Shown one piece after another: positions 5,586 through 7,140 of a stretch of 7,140 bases of DNA; position 1 is the stretch's first letter, and the number at the start of each line of letters is the position of its first letter. Source of the DNA: an uncultured Lachnospiraceae bacterium (GTDB lineage: Bacteria; Bacillota; Clostridia; Lachnospirales; Lachnospiraceae); contig CANQEB010000120.1 in assembly GCA_947594085.1 (NCBI GenBank), forward strand, positions 1-7,140, in the 5' to 3' direction. The position numbers and the translations under genes are program-made. Under the pieces are notes generated by a model. That model saw nothing but the letters and a program-made list of their open reading frames with translations, was not told where the DNA came from and ran no database searches.

Positions 5586-7140
5586 TGCTTTTTTCTCTCC
5601 ATCGCCAACATCGTGATATCGTCGAACTGCGGGGCGTCGCCCACAAACGCGTCGATATCCGCCCTCACGTTGACGAGCAACTGCTGTGGCTTCGCCATCG
5701 GATCGCGATTCAGCGCTTCCAGCATCCGCTCGGTGCCGTACAGCTCATTCTTTGCGTCGGTCGCCTCCGCGACGCCATCCGTGTACAGAAACAGACAACC
5801 GCCCTCCTCGATCTCAGCTTCGTATTCCTTGTATTTCAGGCCCGGCATCGTCCCGAGCACCATGCCGTGCTTATCCTTCAAGAGTTCAAACTTTCCATCC
5901 GCTCCGCGGAATACCGGATATTCATGTCCCGCGTTCACCGCCTTGAGCTTGCCGGTGGAAATCTCCAAAATGCCCAGCCAGACCGTCACGAACATATCCT
6001 CCGCATTGTTCTCCTGCAGCAGATTGTTCGCCGTCTCCAGGATCTGCTTCGGTGAATCCGAGAATTGCGTCTGATTCTTGATGATCGTCTTGGAGATCAC
6101 CATGAACAGCGCGGCCGGGACTCCCTTGCCCGACACGTCCGCCATCACCATCACAAGGTGATCGTCATCCAGCAGGAAGAAGTCGTAGAAGTCTCCTCCC
6201 ACCTCCTTGGCCGGACACATGGTCGCGTAAATGTCGAAATCCTCGCGTTCCGGAAACGCCGGGAAAATGCAGGGCAGCATATCCGCCTGGATCTGCTTCG
6301 CCACGGAGAGCTCCGCGCCGATGCGCTCCTTCTCCGCCGTGATCGCCGTGATATCTACAATATACTGCTCGATGCGCTTCGTCATGGTGCCAAAGGAACC
6401 AGCCAGCACATCGATCTCATCGTTTGTATGCTGATCCCACGTAAAGGACAGGTCGTCTCCCTCGATCTCCCTCACCTTGTCGGTGAGCGTCACAATCGGC
6501 TGCGTCAGACGTGAGGACAGCCTCTTGGAGACCAGATTCGCGATCAGCATCAGCACCACCACCGCGGCCAGCAGCGTGATGAACGCGGCCAGAAACCTCC
6601 GGTCGGACTGCTGCAACATCTCGTCGTTTTTCCTCGCCAGCGCGCTTGTCAAGCTCTGGGTCGGCGCGGTGACGATCTCCTCCGGGAGCACCGAGATCAG
6701 CGTCCATCCCACCGTGCCAAGCGGTGAGCAAGAGACATACGCGTTCTCCCCGTCGACCGCGGTCAGTGCGACCGCCTGCGCGCCGTCGACCGCCTCGGCG
6801 AGGAACTGCTTAAGATCCCCCTTAGTCGTGTCAAGGGCATTCGCCAAGTCGCTGGCACCGGCCGAAAGCTCCCCGGATTCCCTGGTGGAAAAGATGACAT
6901 TTCCATTCTCATCAAGCAGACAGGCGGAACCGGATTCTCCGATCACGGCCTCCGACACCGTCTCCTTCAGGCTGGTCAGATACATGCCTGCACCCGCGAC
7001 ACCTTTCAGCTCGTCCTGATGATAGACCGGAATGCTACACATGACGGCAAAATCCCCTGTGGACGCGTCATGCGTGGGTTCCGTAAAATAGAGCCCGTTC
7101 GCTTCGACCGCTCCCTGATACCAGGGGCGCTCCTTCGCTT
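5582..7140 (-). CDS. Membrane-bound SpoIIE/PP2C-family phosphatase with dCache and HAMP domains (partial, N-terminus outside window)
   Basis: About 518 C-terminal residues are visible and the frame is open to the right edge; an internal Met at 7042 is not the start. From the N-side: the end of a dCache extracytoplasmic sensor (KERPWYQGAVEANGLYFTEP, then a membrane-proximal half reading GSACLLDENGNVIFST and VGWTLISVLP), a membrane helix (about 6598-6527), a HAMP domain (about 6535-6380), a signalling helix (AEKERIGAELSVAKQIQADM), and a PP2C-type SpoIIE phosphatase domain. Metal-binding motifs GGDFYD, ADVSGKG, LYTDGVAEA and FDDITML are all intact, so it should be active. Such enzymes usually dephosphorylate an anti-sigma factor antagonist and so release a sigma factor or other target; that partner is not in the window. 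The stop TGA overlaps the GTG start of the lipoprotein gene by 4 bases. The paired arrangement suggests that the lipoprotein passes ligand information to the dCache domain (inference). Confidence 0.95.
   Translation of the reverse strand, partial: AKERPWYQGAVEANGLYFTEPTHDASTGDFAVMCSIPVYHQDELKGVAGAGMYLTSLKETVSEAVIGESGSACLLDENGNVIFSTRESGELSAGASDLANALDTTKGDLKQFLAEAVDGAQAVALTAVDGENAYVSCSPLGTVGWTLISVLPEEIVTAPTQSLTSALARKNDEMLQQSDRRFLAAFITLLAAVVVLMLIANLVSKRLSSRLTQPIVTLTDKVREIEGDDLSFTWDQHTNDEIDVLAGSFGTMTKRIEQYIVDITAITAEKERIGAELSVAKQIQADMLPCIFPAFPEREDFDIYATMCPAKEVGGDFYDFFLLDDDHLVMVMADVSGKGVPAALFMVISKTIIKNQTQFSDSPKQILETANNLLQENNAEDMFVTVWLGILEISTGKLKAVNAGHEYPVFRGADGKFELLKDKHGMVLGTMPGLKYKEYEAEIEEGGCLFLYTDGVAEATDAKNELYGTERMLEALNRDPMAKPQQLLVNVRADIDAFVGDAPQFDDITMLAMERKKQ

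Noticed and set aside
5468..6074. Overlapping plus-strand frames opposite the PP2C domain
   Set aside because: The minus strand here encodes all PP2C metal-binding motifs in order; the plus-strand products have no recognisable features.

Overview
The window is a compact run of seven genes, all on the minus strand, so transcription goes from high to low coordinates. It has no RNA genes, CRISPR array or insertion sequence. Every gap between genes is 81 bases or shorter and several genes overlap, which points to one operon or two closely spaced ones. Both outer genes run off the window edges. The sequence looks GC-rich. AGGAGG-type ribosome binding sites, a lipoprotein-type binding protein, Cache/HAMP/PP2C signalling and an NHLP-type peptide exporter together suggest a fairly GC-rich Clostridia-like Firmicute, perhaps Lachnospiraceae. 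This assignment is inferred from protein style only.

Right part (7140 to about 2224), a sensing and signalling module. First comes a membrane-bound SpoIIE/PP2C-type serine/threonine phosphatase with an extracytoplasmic dCache domain and a HAMP linker; its N-terminus lies outside the window. It overlaps by a GTGA junction a lipoprotein of the PF04392-like ABC substrate-binding family, which has no ABC permease or ATPase beside it. Next is an unrecognised four-helix membrane protein with two extracytoplasmic regions that resemble each other. It overlaps a 12-helix MFS protein by 14 bases.

Middle (2172 to 1594): a GNAT acetyltransferase with a cysteine-rich C-terminal tail that could bind a metal.

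Left part (1512 to 1), a peptide export module. A very short HlyD-like secretion protein of the NHLP/NHLM bacteriocin type is followed after 8 bases by the start of an NHLP-family C39 peptidase/permease/ATPase exporter. The exporter's C39 catalytic residues and first membrane helices are visible; its ATPase lies beyond the left edge.

Reading of the whole: extracytoplasmic sensing (dCache, solute-binding lipoprotein, duplicated membrane sensor, MFS) may feed a PP2C phosphatase that acts on a partner-switching (anti-sigma antagonist) target, while the downstream genes cleave and export a leader-bearing ribosomal peptide. The link between the two halves rests only on gene order. No precursor peptide, modification enzyme or anti-sigma partner is visible here.
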